A stretch of 64,000 bases of DNA from Aurantiacibacter odishensis (lineage in GTDB: Bacteria > Pseudomonadota > Alphaproteobacteria > Sphingomonadales > Sphingomonadaceae). Made by a program: the position numbers and the translations under genes. Shown here piece after piece: positions 48,987 to 58,488 of the stretch (positions within the stretch are counted from its first letter, which is position 1; each line of letters begins with the position of its first letter). Below the pieces are notes generated by a model, which worked only from the letters and a program-made list of their open reading frames with translations, made no database searches and was not told the DNA's origin. The stretch covers positions 62,001-126,000 of the forward strand of contig NZ_QYOS01000025.1 of the NCBI RefSeq assembly GCF_003605195.1, in the 5' to 3' direction.

Positions 48987-51938
48987 ATGACCTTACTCTC
49001 GCGCGTCGCAGGCGCACTTCTCCCGCTCGCCCTCCTTGTTCCGGCGCCCGCGCTGGCGCAGTTCCAGGCCAGTTGCACCATCCCCGCCACGGCGGAAGAC
49101 GCGCCGCAATATGCAGAGCCGGACGATCCGTGGATCTATCGCGGCACCGACATCCCTGTCGACACGCAATGGCTGTTCGGCGAACTGCCCAACGGTGTGC
49201 GCTATGCCGTGCGCCAGAACGGCGTGCCGCCGTGCCAGATGAGCCTGCGCGTCGCGATCGACGCGGGCTCCATCCACGAGCGCGAGGAAGAGCGCGGCTT
49301 TGCTCACCTGGTTGAGCATCTGGTGTTCCGCGAATCGGTCTTTTTCGGCCCCGGCGAGGCGATCCCCCATTTCCAGCGGCAGGGCGCGGCGCTGGGGAAC
49401 GATACCAACGCCACCACAAGTCCCACGCAGACGGTCTACAAGTTGGACCTTCCCAACGCCACGCGATCCAGCATGGACGATGCCGTGCGTCTGTTCACCG
49501 GCATGGTGACGCAACCGGCCCTCTCCGCGCAGAACGTGGCGACCGACGTGCCCATCGTTCTGTCCGAACGGCGCGAGCGCGCAGGCCCGGCCCGCCGGGT
49601 GCAGGAAGCCGTCACCGCCACGCTGTTCTCCGGGCAGCGCCTTGCCAGCCGTAGCCCCATCGGTACGGTCGAAACGCTGGAAGGCGCCACGGCAGAGGCC
49701 GTGCAGGCCTTCCACCAGCGCTGGTACAGGCCCGAGAACGCCACCGTCGTCCTCGTCGGCGATGCCGATGTGCAGGTGCTCGCCGCGATGGTGGAAAAGC
49801 ACTTTGCCGACTGGGACGTGCCGGGCGAACCCGCACCCGCTCCCGATTTCGGCGATCCCGTCGCGCCTCCCGGTGCCGACCCGGACAATCCCGTGGGAGA
49901 AGTGAACATTGTTGTCGAACCCGGCCAGACGCGCACGCTGACCTTCGCCGTCATGCGTCCGTGGGTGCAGGTGATCGACAACCTCGAATACAACCGCCGC
50001 AATCTGCTCATGCAGGTCGCCGCCGCCGTGGTGAACCGGCGGCTGGAGAACCGCGCGCGTGCAGGGGGCAGCTATCTTGCCGCCTCCGTGGGCCGCGAGA
50101 AGGTGAGCCGCACGGTCGACGGCACGTTCGTTTCGGTCACACCGGCTGGCGAGAATTGGGAAACCGCACTTTCCGACGTACGCGGCGTGATCGCCGATGC
50201 ACTGGACGAGCCGCCCAGCCAGGCGGAGATCGATCAGGCCGTGGCCCTGTTCGACGTGGCTTTCGTGGACATGGTGGAGCAGTCGCGCATCCAGGCAGGT
50301 TCGCAATTGGCGGACCAGATCACGCAGGCCGTCGACATTCGCGAGGCCGTGGCCAGCCCGGAAACCTTCCTCGAGGTCTTCCGCTCCATCAGCGAACGCT
50401 TCACCCCCGCACAGGTGCAGGAAGCGACGCAGGCGCTGTTCGATGGCGAGGTGATCCGCGCCATCATGCTCACGCCCGATCCGATGGACGCGAACGTGCA
50501 GGAACTGCGCGCCGCGCTGCAATCGCCCGCCGTGGCGCTGGCCGGTGCGCGCGAGAATGCAGAGCCGATCAATTTCGCTGATCTCCCTCCTGTCGGCGAT
50601 CCCGCGCTGCCTTCGCTGCGCGAGCCGCTTGGCGTGCTGGACGTGGAGCGGCTGGAGTTCGAGAACGGCGTTCGCGCCCTGCTGTTCAGCCGCAACAACG
50701 AACCGGGCCGCGTTACCGTGCGGGTGCGTTTCGGCGCTGGCTGGCGCGGATTCGAGGATGACGAGGCGGCCTATGCCCACCTCGCGCCAATGGCTCTGGT
50801 TAATTCCGGCGTCGGCCCGCTCGATCAGAACGACCTCGACCGCGCGGCGGCAGGCAGCAAGCTGGGCTTCGATTTCCGGATCGAGGACGGGGCTTTCGTG
50901 TTCGAAGGTCTCACCCGGCAGGAGGACCTTGACGAGCAGCTCTACCTGTTCGCGAAGAAGTTGCAGGAACCCGGCTGGGACCCCGCTCCATTCGAGCGGG
51001 CGAAGGCGAGCGCCTTGCTCAGCTACGAATCCTACAGCCGCGATCCCAACGGCGTGCTCAACCGCGATCTCGATTGGTTGCTGCGCGACCGCGATCCGCG
51101 CTTCGTCACGCCAGGGCCGGATCTGATCGGGGATGCAACGGCGGAGGGCTTCCGCCGCACATGGTCGCGCCTCCTCTCGCAAGGTCCGGTGGAAGTCGCC
51201 GTGTTCGGCGATATCAATCGCGAGGAGACCATCCAGGCGCTGTCGCGCACGTTCGGGGCGCTCGATCCGCGTATGCCGCTGGCACCCGAAGTCGCCAACC
51301 GTCCGCTCGAATTTCCCGAGCTGGGGGCAGGTCCGGTGCGCCTGACGCACGAGGGCGATACCGACCAGGCCGCCGCCGTCATCGCCTGGCCAACTGCGGG
51401 CGGTTCCGCGGGGCTGGTGCAGAGCCGCAAGCTGGACCTGCTCTCGCAGGTCTTCTCCAACCGCCTGATGGATGGCCTGCGCGAGCGGGCAGGGGCGGCC
51501 TATGCGCCCTTCGTCACGTCAAGCTGGCCGCTGGATACGCAGTCCGGCGGGCTGGTGTTTGCCCTTGCGCAGATCGACCCCGCGCTGGTGCCCGCCTTCT
51601 ATGACGAGGCCGAGACGATCGTCGCTGACCTTGCCGAGAACGGCCCAACAGCGGACGAGCTTTCCCGCGTGGTGGAACCGATCCGTCAGCGCATCGAGCG
51701 TGCCAGTACCGGCCACACCTTCTGGCTGAACCAGCTGGAAGGCGCGGCCTTCGACCCGAACCGGGCGATTTACCTGCAATCGCTCTACAGCGACTACTCC
51801 AATGCCACGCCGGAAGAGATGCAGGCGCTGGCGCAGCGATACCTCGTCGCGCGGCCGGGCCTGCGGATTTCGGTGCTGCCGGAAGGGGCAGTGGCAGGTG
51901 TTAGTGCGGGGGCGGGGCAGGTGACATCCGGGCGCTGA
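48987..51938 (+). CDS. M16-family zinc peptidase, exported
   Basis: A 983-residue pitrilysin-family protease with signal peptide (MTLLSRVAGALLPLALLVPA). The N-terminal M16 domain contains the inverted zinc motif in FAHLVEHLVF (H-x-x-E-H). A second, catalytically inactive M16 pair follows (about 540-960). Such periplasmic proteases degrade peptides. The ATG at 48987 is preceded by AAGGGG. It is monocistronic by position, with the DAHP synthase gene 140 bp downstream. Confidence 0.9.
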   Translation: MTLLSRVAGALLPLALLVPAPALAQFQASCTIPATAEDAPQYAEPDDPWIYRGTDIPVDTQWLFGELPNGVRYAVRQNGVPPCQMSLRVAIDAGSIHEREEERGFAHLVEHLVFRESVFFGPGEAIPHFQRQGAALGNDTNATTSPTQTVYKLDLPNATRSSMDDAVRLFTGMVTQPALSAQNVATDVPIVLSERRERAGPARRVQEAVTATLFSGQRLASRSPIGTVETLEGATAEAVQAFHQRWYRPENATVVLVGDADVQVLAAMVEKHFADWDVPGEPAPAPDFGDPVAPPGADPDNPVGEVNIVVEPGQTRTLTFAVMRPWVQVIDNLEYNRRNLLMQVAAAVVNRRLENRARAGGSYLAASVGREKVSRTVDGTFVSVTPAGENWETALSDVRGVIADALDEPPSQAEIDQAVALFDVAFVDMVEQSRIQAGSQLADQITQAVDIREAVASPETFLEVFRSISERFTPAQVQEATQALFDGEVIRAIMLTPDPMDANVQELRAALQSPAVALAGARENAEPINFADLPPVGDPALPSLREPLGVLDVERLEFENGVRALLFSRNNEPGRVTVRVRFGAGWRGFEDDEAAYAHLAPMALVNSGVGPLDQNDLDRAAAGSKLGFDFRIEDGAFVFEGLTRQEDLDEQLYLFAKKLQEPGWDPAPFERAKASALLSYESYSRDPNGVLNRDLDWLLRDRDPRFVTPGPDLIGDATAEGFRRTWSRLLSQGPVEVAVFGDINREETIQALSRTFGALDPRMPLAPEVANRPLEFPELGAGPVRLTHEGDTDQAAAVIAWPTAGGSAGLVQSRKLDLLSQVFSNRLMDGLRERAGAAYAPFVTSSWPLDTQSGGLVFALAQIDPALVPAFYDEAETIVADLAENGPTADELSRVVEPIRQRIERASTGHTFWLNQLEGAAFDPNRAIYLQSLYSDYSNATPEEMQALAQRYLVARPGLRISVLPEGAVAGVSAGAGQVTSGR

Positions 51939-52077
51939 GCCCGTCCGCTTGGCCCGCGTCCGTTTCTCAAGTAACCTTTGCGCCCCGCGAAACCGGGCTG
52001 TAGGAGCCCTTGTCTCCCCAGCATTTTGATATTGGATGGCCCGGCGGGGAACGGGCGCGCATGAACGAGTAGAATAC

Positions 52078-53457
52078 GTGGCACAGAACTGGACACCCGA
52101 GAGCTGGAAACAGGACCGTTTCACCGCGAAGCACCTGCCCAAGTACGAAGACGCGGACGCGCTGGCCGAGGCTGAGCGCGCGCTGGCAGGGTTTCCGCCG
52201 CTGGTATTTGCTGGCGAGGCGCGCAACCTGAAGGCCGATCTGGCGCAGGTCGCTTCTGGTCAGGCGTTCCTCGTGCAGGGCGGCGACTGTGCCGAGAGCT
52301 TTGCCGAATTCAGCGCCAACAACATTCGCGATACCTTTCGCGTAATCCTGCAGATGGCGGCCGTGCTGACTTTCGCCAGCAAGATGCCGGTGGTTAAAGT
52401 GGGCCGCATGGCCGGGCAATTCGCAAAGCCGCGCAGCAGCGATACCGAAACGCAGGGCGACATGACGCTGCCGAGCTACTTCGGCGACAACGTGAACGGC
52501 ATCGACTTCGCGCCCGAATCGCGGCGCAACGATCCGCAGCGGATGCTGCGCGCCTACTCGCAGGCCGCCGCCACGCTGAACCTGCTGCGCGCCTTTGCAG
52601 GCGGCGGCTATGCCAACCTGCGGCAGGTGCATCAGTGGACGCTGGATTTCATGGAGCGCAGCGCCTGGACCAGCGAGTTCAAGCAGATTGCCGACCGGAT
52701 CGGCGAAGCGCTCGATTTTATCGAGGCCTGCGGTGTCGATATCGAGGACCAGCAATCGCTCAAGACCGCGACGTTCTACACCAGTCACGAGGCGCTGCTG
52801 CTGCCTTACGAGCAGGCGATGACGCGGCAGGATTCGCTGACCGGCGACTGGTACGACACCTCCGCCCATATGCTGTGGATCGGCGATCGCACGCGCTTCA
52901 TCGATTCCGCCCACGTGGAATTCCTGCGCGGCGTGAACAATCCCATCGGCGTGAAGTGCGGCCCCTCGCTGGAGCCGGACGCGCTGCTGAAGATGCTGGA
53001 CGTGCTGAACCCCGCGCGCGAGCCGGGCCGCATCACGCTCATCAGCCGCTTCGGCGCGGGCAAGGTGGAAGACGGCCTGCCGCCGCTGGTGCGCGCCATC
53101 GAGCGCGAGGGACACCCGGTGGTGTGGAGCTGCGACCCGATGCACGGCAACGTCATCAAGTCCGACAGCGGCTACAAGACCCGACCGTTCGACCGCATCC
53201 TTTCCGAAGTGCGCGGCTTCTTCGCCGTGCACCGTGCGGAAGGCACCCATGCGGGCGGCATCCACGTGGAAATGACCGGGCAGGACGTGACCGAGTGCAC
53301 CGGCGGGGCCGTTGCCATCACCGACGAGGGGCTGGCCGATCGTTACCACACGCACTGCGACCCGCGCCTCAACGCGGCGCAGTCGCTGGAACTGTCGTTC
53401 CTGCTGGCCGAAATGATCAACCTGGAACTGGGCGAAGCGCGCGAAGCGGCGGAATAA
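52078..53457 (+). CDS. 3-deoxy-7-phosphoheptulonate synthase, class II
   Basis: Condenses PEP and erythrose-4-phosphate in the first shikimate-pathway step. The 459-residue class II enzyme shows [34 protein letters not shown] and WSCDPMHGN, and it ends near [19 protein letters not shown] at 52078 ([10 protein letters not shown]) is the preferred start; a three-codon frame (ATGAACGAGTAG, 52061-52072) lies just before it. Class II enzymes in bacteria vary in feedback control, and none can be inferred here. Confidence 0.93.
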   Translation: MAQNWTPESWKQDRFTAKHLPKYEDADALAEAERALAGFPPLVFAGEARNLKADLAQVASGQAFLVQGGDCAESFAEFSANNIRDTFRVILQMAAVLTFASKMPVVKVGRMAGQFAKPRSSDTETQGDMTLPSYFGDNVNGIDFAPESRRNDPQRMLRAYSQAAATLNLLRAFAGGGYANLRQVHQWTLDFMERSAWTSEFKQIADRIGEALDFIEACGVDIEDQQSLKTATFYTSHEALLLPYEQAMTRQDSLTGDWYDTSAHMLWIGDRTRFIDSAHVEFLRGVNNPIGVKCGPSLEPDALLKMLDVLNPAREPGRITLISRFGAGKVEDGLPPLVRAIEREGHPVVWSCDPMHGNVIKSDSGYKTRPFDRILSEVRGFFAVHRAEGTHAGGIHVEMTGQDVTECTGGAVAITDEGLADRYHTHCDPRLNAAQSLELSFLLAEMINLELGEAREAAE

Positions 53458-53462
53458 AGTTC

Positions 53463-53488
53463 CCGGATAGGGTGTTATCCCTATCCGG
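53463..53488 (+). terminator. Perfect hairpin after the DAHP synthase gene
   Basis: CCGGATAGGG (53463-53472) pairs with CCCTATCCGG (53479-53488), ten perfect pairs with a 6-nt loop. No T tract follows, so it is an unusual terminator or an mRNA-stabilising 3' stem. Confidence 0.5.
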
Positions 53489-53555
53489 CTGACGCACCTC
53501 CGCTCATACATCACCCCTATGGCATCCCCATCGTTGTGCATGGGGAGCAGCCTAG

Positions 53556-55367
53556 GTGGATGTCTGGCGCGCGTTGCGCGAACCTATTCTGGCAGGATTG
53601 ATCTGGGCTCTCGCGGCGCTCGGCTGTCTTGCCCTGCGCGATGTGCTGGGCGGAGTGATCCTCGTCTGGGTGCCCTCAGGCGTGGCGGTTGCCGCGTTCT
53701 ATGTGGTGCGGCAGAGGCACTGGGCCTTGCTGGCGCTGGTCCTGCTGCCGATGCAGGCGGCCACGATCTGGAGCGCGGGCATCCCGTTGGCCGAAGCGAC
53801 CGTCTATTCCATTTCCAGCGTGGTGCAGTCCGCCATCATCGCCAGCCTCAGCACCATGGCCATGGGCGGGCGCAGCCAGGTGCCGCGCAAGTTCCGGCAA
53901 CTTGGCGGAGCCTTCGCCGCGGCCATCGCGGGATGCCTTGCAGGTGCGCTGATCGCCATTCCCTTCCGCGCAGAGCAGACCGTCGGGGAGTTTTCCTGGT
54001 GGTTCATGGCCAACGTGCTTGCCGTGATCATCTTCTCCCCCATCCTGCTGGGCGTGGTGCGCAAGCTTACCGCGCGCGGAAGCGATGTGGCGAACTCGGG
54101 CGTGGAGGGATCGCTATATCCCTGGCTGATCGCCTGCGCGGGGCTGGCCTTGCTCGCCCTGCAGGTCTCGCAGGTCACGCTGATGCCGCTGCTGGTGGCG
54201 GCCATGGTGATGGCAGCCGTGCGCTACGGCCAGATGGCCAGCCTGCTGGTCGTGCTGATCTATGCCGCCTGCGCCACCGCGCTCAGCGTCGTGGCAGGCT
54301 CCCCCATGCCCCATCTCGCGGTGCCCGCGGGCGAGGCCACGCTGGTCCTGCAAACCTGGATGTTCACCATGCTCGCAACCGCCTTGCCGATCGCTTCCGC
54401 CCTGATGAAGCGCCAGCAGTTGCAGCGCGAACTCATCGCCCGCAACCGGGAGATGCGCGAGAGCCTGATGCTGTTCGACCTGGCCGAGGAAACCGCCTCC
54501 ATCGGGCGCTGGCGGCTCGATCTCGTGACGGGAGAGCAGGACTGGTCGCCCAAGATGCTGGAGATGAACGGCCTGCCGCGCTCCCTCGCGCCCGATCCCG
54601 GTGATATGCGCCATCGCCTGCCCGACGGTGGCAGCGAGGTTTTCGGGCAGATCGCCAGGAACAAGGAGACAGTGGGCACCTACACCTTCACCTATCGCAT
54701 CCGGCCGACGAACCAGCTCGAGCGGGTGCTGCGCATGACGATGCTGAACGAATTCGATCCTCGCGGCAAACGCACCGCGGTGTTCGGCGTGGCGATGGAC
54801 GTGACCGAACAGGTGCGCCGGGAAGAAGCGCTCGACACTGCACGCAGCCGCGCAATGCGGCTCGCAACCGAGGCGCAGAAGCTGGCCAACACCGATCCGC
54901 TGACCGACCTTCCGAACAGGCGCTGCACCTTCGCCAAACTCGACAGCATGACCCTGGTTGCGGAAAACTGTGGCAGCCCCTTGAGCGCGATGCTGTTCGA
55001 TATCGATTACTTCAAGTCGGTGAACGACACCTACGGCCACCAGGTTGGCGACGAGGTGATCCAGCGGGTTGCCGAGATTGCCCGGGCACAGGCGCGCAAG
55101 GGCGACGTGCTGGGGCGCATCGGCGGCGAGGAATTCGTGTGGCTGATCGCAGGCACGCAGGAGAGCGCGGCGCGGCTGCTGGCAGAACGGTTGCGCCAAG
55201 CGGTCGAGCAGGGCTTTACCGGCACTCGCCTGCCCAGCGTGACGATCAGCGTGGGATTGGCCTATTTCCGCCCCGGAGACGATTGCGGGAGCCTCCTTGC
55301 CCGCGCCGACGCGGCGCTTTACGAAGCGAAAGGAGCCGGGCGCAACCGGGTGCAACGCGCTGCCTGA
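53556..55367 (+). CDS. Diguanylate cyclase with MASE1 sensor and PAS-like domain
   Basis: A 603-residue protein making cyclic di-GMP. The N-terminal 285 residues form a MASE1-like membrane sensor with about eight helices (LAGLIWALAALGCLALRDV ... WWFMANVLAVIIFSPILL). A PAS-like region (about 300-430) precedes the GGDEF domain. The catalytic loop is RIGGEEF (GGEEF, active type). GTG at 53556 follows GGGGAG. Its product usually favours surface attachment over motility; the signal is unknown. Confidence 0.9.
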   Translation: MDVWRALREPILAGLIWALAALGCLALRDVLGGVILVWVPSGVAVAAFYVVRQRHWALLALVLLPMQAATIWSAGIPLAEATVYSISSVVQSAIIASLSTMAMGGRSQVPRKFRQLGGAFAAAIAGCLAGALIAIPFRAEQTVGEFSWWFMANVLAVIIFSPILLGVVRKLTARGSDVANSGVEGSLYPWLIACAGLALLALQVSQVTLMPLLVAAMVMAAVRYGQMASLLVVLIYAACATALSVVAGSPMPHLAVPAGEATLVLQTWMFTMLATALPIASALMKRQQLQRELIARNREMRESLMLFDLAEETASIGRWRLDLVTGEQDWSPKMLEMNGLPRSLAPDPGDMRHRLPDGGSEVFGQIARNKETVGTYTFTYRIRPTNQLERVLRMTMLNEFDPRGKRTAVFGVAMDVTEQVRREEALDTARSRAMRLATEAQKLANTDPLTDLPNRRCTFAKLDSMTLVAENCGSPLSAMLFDIDYFKSVNDTYGHQVGDEVIQRVAEIARAQARKGDVLGRIGGEEFVWLIAGTQESAARLLAERLRQAVEQGFTGTRLPSVTISVGLAYFRPGDDCGSLLARADAALYEAKGAGRNRVQRAA

Positions 55368-55369
55368 CG

Positions 55370-55389
55370 CCCCGCTTTCGGGGTATTTT
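55370..55389 (+). terminator. Terminator of the diguanylate cyclase gene
   Basis: CCCCG (55370-55374) pairs with CGGGG (55379-55383) around CTTT, followed by TATTTTG. It is a short but T-rich hairpin directly after the TGA. Confidence 0.6.
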
Positions 55390-55471
55390 GTTCGGAACAG
55401 GGGTTTTAATCGGAAACCCGATAGGCCATTCGTTCGTAGGACGTTCACAGATCGTCTTCCGGGAGAGGACC

Positions 55472-56734
55472 TTGTCCCAGACCATTACCCGCCAGCTTTC
55501 GGACCGGCCCGTGCCGTCTCTGGCAGACCGTTTTGCCGCGACGCGCGCCCTGATGGAGGGCCTGCTCGAACCACTGAGCGAGGCCGATGCCACCATCCAG
55601 TCGATGGAAGATGCCTCGCCCGCAAAGTGGCATGCCGCGCACACCACGTGGTTCTGGGAAACCTTTCTGCTGCGCGATCACGTGTCGGGTTTTCGACTGT
55701 TCGACGAGCAATGGCCGTTCCTGTTCAACTCCTATTACGAGGCCGAGGGCGAGCGCATCATGCGCGGCAATCGCGGCCTGGTGACGAGGCCCACGCTATC
55801 GCAAGTGCTCGAATGGCGCGCGCACGTGAACGAGGCGATGCAGTCGCTGATGACGGACGAGCGCTGCGCGGACCTGATCGAACTGGGCATAGCGCACGAG
55901 CAGCAGCACATCGAATTGCTGCTGACCGATATCAAGCACGCGTTCTCCAAGAACCCGCTCGGCCCCGCGATCTGGGACAAACAGCCCGCTGCGCCGAGCG
56001 CACAGCAGGACGGCTGGATAGAGCATCCCGGCGGCATCGCCCGCGTGGGCAACCAGTCGGATGGCTTCGCTTTCGATAACGAAGGCCCCGCGCACCGCGT
56101 GCTGCTGGAGCCTTTCGCGCTGTCGCGCCGCCTCGTCACCAATGGTGAATGGGCTCAGTTCATCGCCGACGGCGGTTACAAGGATCATCGCCTGTGGCTG
56201 TCCGACGCCTGGGCCTGGCTCGACCGCTGCAACATTTCCGCGCCGCTCTACTGGCGTGAGGGCGAACACTTTACCCATGCCGGGTGGCAGGAGCGCGATC
56301 CCGACGCGCCGGTGTCGCACATCTCCTATTACGAGGCCGATGCCTTCGCCTCGTGGGCGGGATTCCGCCTGCCGACCGAGTTTGAATGGGAAGCTATCGC
56401 GCGCGGGCAGGATGCGCCGGAGACGGACCAGCGTTTCGATGCCGCTGCGGGCAATCAACTCGATGCCGCTGCACCGCCGCCGCCCATTGGTACGGGCGAG
56501 CTGTTCGGCGACGTTTGGCAGTTTACCCGGTCCGGCTACCTGCCCTATCCGCGCTTCAAGCCAGCCGAGGGCGCAGTGGGCGAATACAACGGCAAGTTCA
56601 TGGCCGGGCAGTGGGTGCTGAAAGGCGCCAGCTGTGCCACTGTGCGCGGCCATTCGCGGGCAAGCTACCGCAATTTCTTCTACCCCCAGCAACGCTGGCA
56701 GTTCACCGGCCTGCGGCTGGCAAAGGATTTGTAA
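55472..56734 (+). CDS. egtB: Ergothioneine biosynthesis sulfoxide synthase EgtB
   Basis: A 420-residue non-haem iron enzyme that joins trimethyl-histidine (hercynine) to gamma-glutamylcysteine or cysteine. The N-terminal DinB_2 domain carries the iron motif HEQQHIE (142-148; three-histidine facial set with His54 or His57 in KWHAAHTTW). The C-terminal half is the FGE/sulfatase-modifying domain (FALSRRLVTNGEWAQFI ... LKGASCATV). TTG at 55472 is preceded by GGGAGAGG. egtD starts 2 bp after the stop. Confidence 0.92.
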   Translation: MSQTITRQLSDRPVPSLADRFAATRALMEGLLEPLSEADATIQSMEDASPAKWHAAHTTWFWETFLLRDHVSGFRLFDEQWPFLFNSYYEAEGERIMRGNRGLVTRPTLSQVLEWRAHVNEAMQSLMTDERCADLIELGIAHEQQHIELLLTDIKHAFSKNPLGPAIWDKQPAAPSAQQDGWIEHPGGIARVGNQSDGFAFDNEGPAHRVLLEPFALSRRLVTNGEWAQFIADGGYKDHRLWLSDAWAWLDRCNISAPLYWREGEHFTHAGWQERDPDAPVSHISYYEADAFASWAGFRLPTEFEWEAIARGQDAPETDQRFDAAAGNQLDAAAPPPPIGTGELFGDVWQFTRSGYLPYPRFKPAEGAVGEYNGKFMAGQWVLKGASCATVRGHSRASYRNFFYPQQRWQFTGLRLAKDL

Positions 56735-56736
56735 AC

Positions 56737-57723
56737 ATGGCCAATTCCCAAGGCATCCAGCTTGTCGACCTCGACGAGCAGGGGATCGACCGTGCCTTTC
56801 GCGCCGACGTACTGGCGGGGCTGGGGCAGGAGCAGAAGGCCATCCCCGCGCGCTGGCTCTACGACGATGCGGGATCGCAACTGTTCGAGGACATCACGAA
56901 GGTCCCCGAATACTATCCCACCCGCGCCGAGACCGAGATTCTGGAAAGCCGCGGCGAGGAATTCGCCGAGGCTATCGGTCCGGGCCGCGCGGTTGTGGAA
57001 TTCGGCTCCGGATCGTCGGTGAAGACACCACTATTGCTGAAAGCCATCGAACCGGGCGCCTATGTGCCGCTCGACATCGCTGGCGATTTCCTGCGCGCTG
57101 CGGCGGCGGACCTTTCCGCCAAGTTTCCCGGCCTGCCGGTCCATCCGGTGGAGGCCGACTTCACGAAGAAGGTGGAGCTTCCCGCCGAAGTGGCGGACAT
57201 GCCCAAGCTCGGGTTCTTCCCCGGTTCCACCATCGGCAACATGGTGCCGCGAACGGCGGTGGACCTGCTGCGCTCCATGCGCGAGACGCTGGGCGACAAG
57301 GCCAAGCTGCTGATCGGCATGGACCTGATAAAGGACCGCAAGGTGCTGGAAGCTGCCTACGACGATGCGGCTGGCGTTACCGCCGAGTTCAACCTGAACC
57401 TGCTGCGCCGCATCAACCGCGAGCTTGGCGGCAACATCCCGGTCGAGAAGTTCCACCACGACGCGCGCTGGAACGACACCTTCGCCCGCATCGAGATGCA
57501 CGCCGTGGCCGACGCCGACGTCGAATTCGAAGTGGCAGGCAGGACTTTCGCCATGCAGGCGGGCGAGACGATCCATACGGAGAACAGCCACAAGTTCGGC
57601 AAGCGGAGTGCCAACACACTGCTGCTGGGCGGACACTGGACACCTGTGGGCCGCTGGACCGATGCGGAAGGCCGGTTCTCCGTCATCCTTGCCGAAGCGA
57701 CGATAAAGCGCGCCGCGCCCTGA
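56737..57723 (+). CDS. egtD: L-histidine N(alpha)-methyltransferase EgtD
   Basis: Trimethylates histidine to hercynine with SAM, the first committed step of ergothioneine synthesis. The 328-residue protein has AIPARWLYDDAGSQLFEDIT, the SAM motif VVEFGSGSSVKT, YVPLDIAGDFL, and GFFPGSTIGN. The substrate-binding IHTENSHKF segment near residue 285 is the EgtD signature. It forms a two-gene unit with egtB. Confidence 0.94.
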   Translation: MANSQGIQLVDLDEQGIDRAFRADVLAGLGQEQKAIPARWLYDDAGSQLFEDITKVPEYYPTRAETEILESRGEEFAEAIGPGRAVVEFGSGSSVKTPLLLKAIEPGAYVPLDIAGDFLRAAAADLSAKFPGLPVHPVEADFTKKVELPAEVADMPKLGFFPGSTIGNMVPRTAVDLLRSMRETLGDKAKLLIGMDLIKDRKVLEAAYDDAAGVTAEFNLNLLRRINRELGGNIPVEKFHHDARWNDTFARIEMHAVADADVEFEVAGRTFAMQAGETIHTENSHKFGKRSANTLLLGGHWTPVGRWTDAEGRFSVILAEATIKRAAP

Positions 57724-57768
57724 GATCGTTCTTAACAAATTCAGGCGACGCACCCTATATTGCTTGTC

Positions 57769-58443
57769 ATGGACGTTGCCGCCATCTTCGATCAGCTTGC
57801 CATGATGATCCGCGAGATTCCGCAATCGGGCCTGCTGATGGCGGCCGTGGCGGCAATGGTGGCGGGTGTTGTTGGCTCGCTGCTCCTTTCGCGCGTGCCT
57901 GCGCTGGGCCGCCTGCTGCGCTATGCCAGCACGCTCACGCTGGTGGGCGTACTGGTGCTGGTGGTGCTGCAACTCTCGCGCCTGGACCCGCGCTTCTCGA
58001 TGGCCGTGCCGGAACTCGGCCTGCCCGAACAGGTGGTGCAGGGCGGGGAGACCCGCGTTCCCCTGTCGCGCGACGGGCACTACTGGCTGGAGGCAGAGGT
58101 CAACGGCCAGCGCTTCCCCTTCATGGTCGATACCGGTGCCACGCTGACCGCCGTCAGCCAGGAAACGGCCGAAGCCGCCGGGCTGGAAGCGCGCGACGGC
58201 GGCCTGCCCATCCGCCTGCAGACCGCCAACGGCACCGTCGCCGCGCACCTCACCAGCATCGAGAGCCTGCGCTTCGGTAACGTGGCCGCGAACGGTCTCG
58301 ACGCGGTGATCGCGCCGGGGCTGGGAGAAACCAACGTCATCGGCATGAATCTGCTGTCTCGCCTTGCCAGCGTGCGGATCGAACAGGGCGAGCTCATCCT
58401 CGTACCCAACAACCCGCAGCCGGCGCTGGAAAGCGCCCGTTGA
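57769..58443 (+). CDS. TIGR02281-type clan AA aspartic protease, membrane-anchored
   Basis: A 224-residue protein with two N-terminal membrane helices (about 20-40 and 50-70) and a single retropepsin-like domain. The catalytic motif is VDTGATLTAVS, with a later hydrophobic-glycine (VIGMNLLSRL). It matches the family of alphaproteobacterial membrane-bound retropepsins. Like other retropepsins it would need to dimerise. ATG at 57769; substrates are unknown. Confidence 0.88.
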   Translation: MDVAAIFDQLAMMIREIPQSGLLMAAVAAMVAGVVGSLLLSRVPALGRLLRYASTLTLVGVLVLVVLQLSRLDPRFSMAVPELGLPEQVVQGGETRVPLSRDGHYWLEAEVNGQRFPFMVDTGATLTAVSQETAEAAGLEARDGGLPIRLQTANGTVAAHLTSIESLRFGNVAANGLDAVIAPGLGETNVIGMNLLSRLASVRIEQGELILVPNNPQPALESAR

Positions 58444-58488
58444 CGTAAGGTTCGGACATCGTCAATCTCCCCGCCTGAGGGAGAGGAC

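Noticed and set aside
51939-52077. Leader-peptide attenuator for aromatic amino-acid control of the DAHP synthase
   Set aside because: No leader peptide rich in Trp, Phe or Tyr is present, and no terminator with a T tract precedes the gene.
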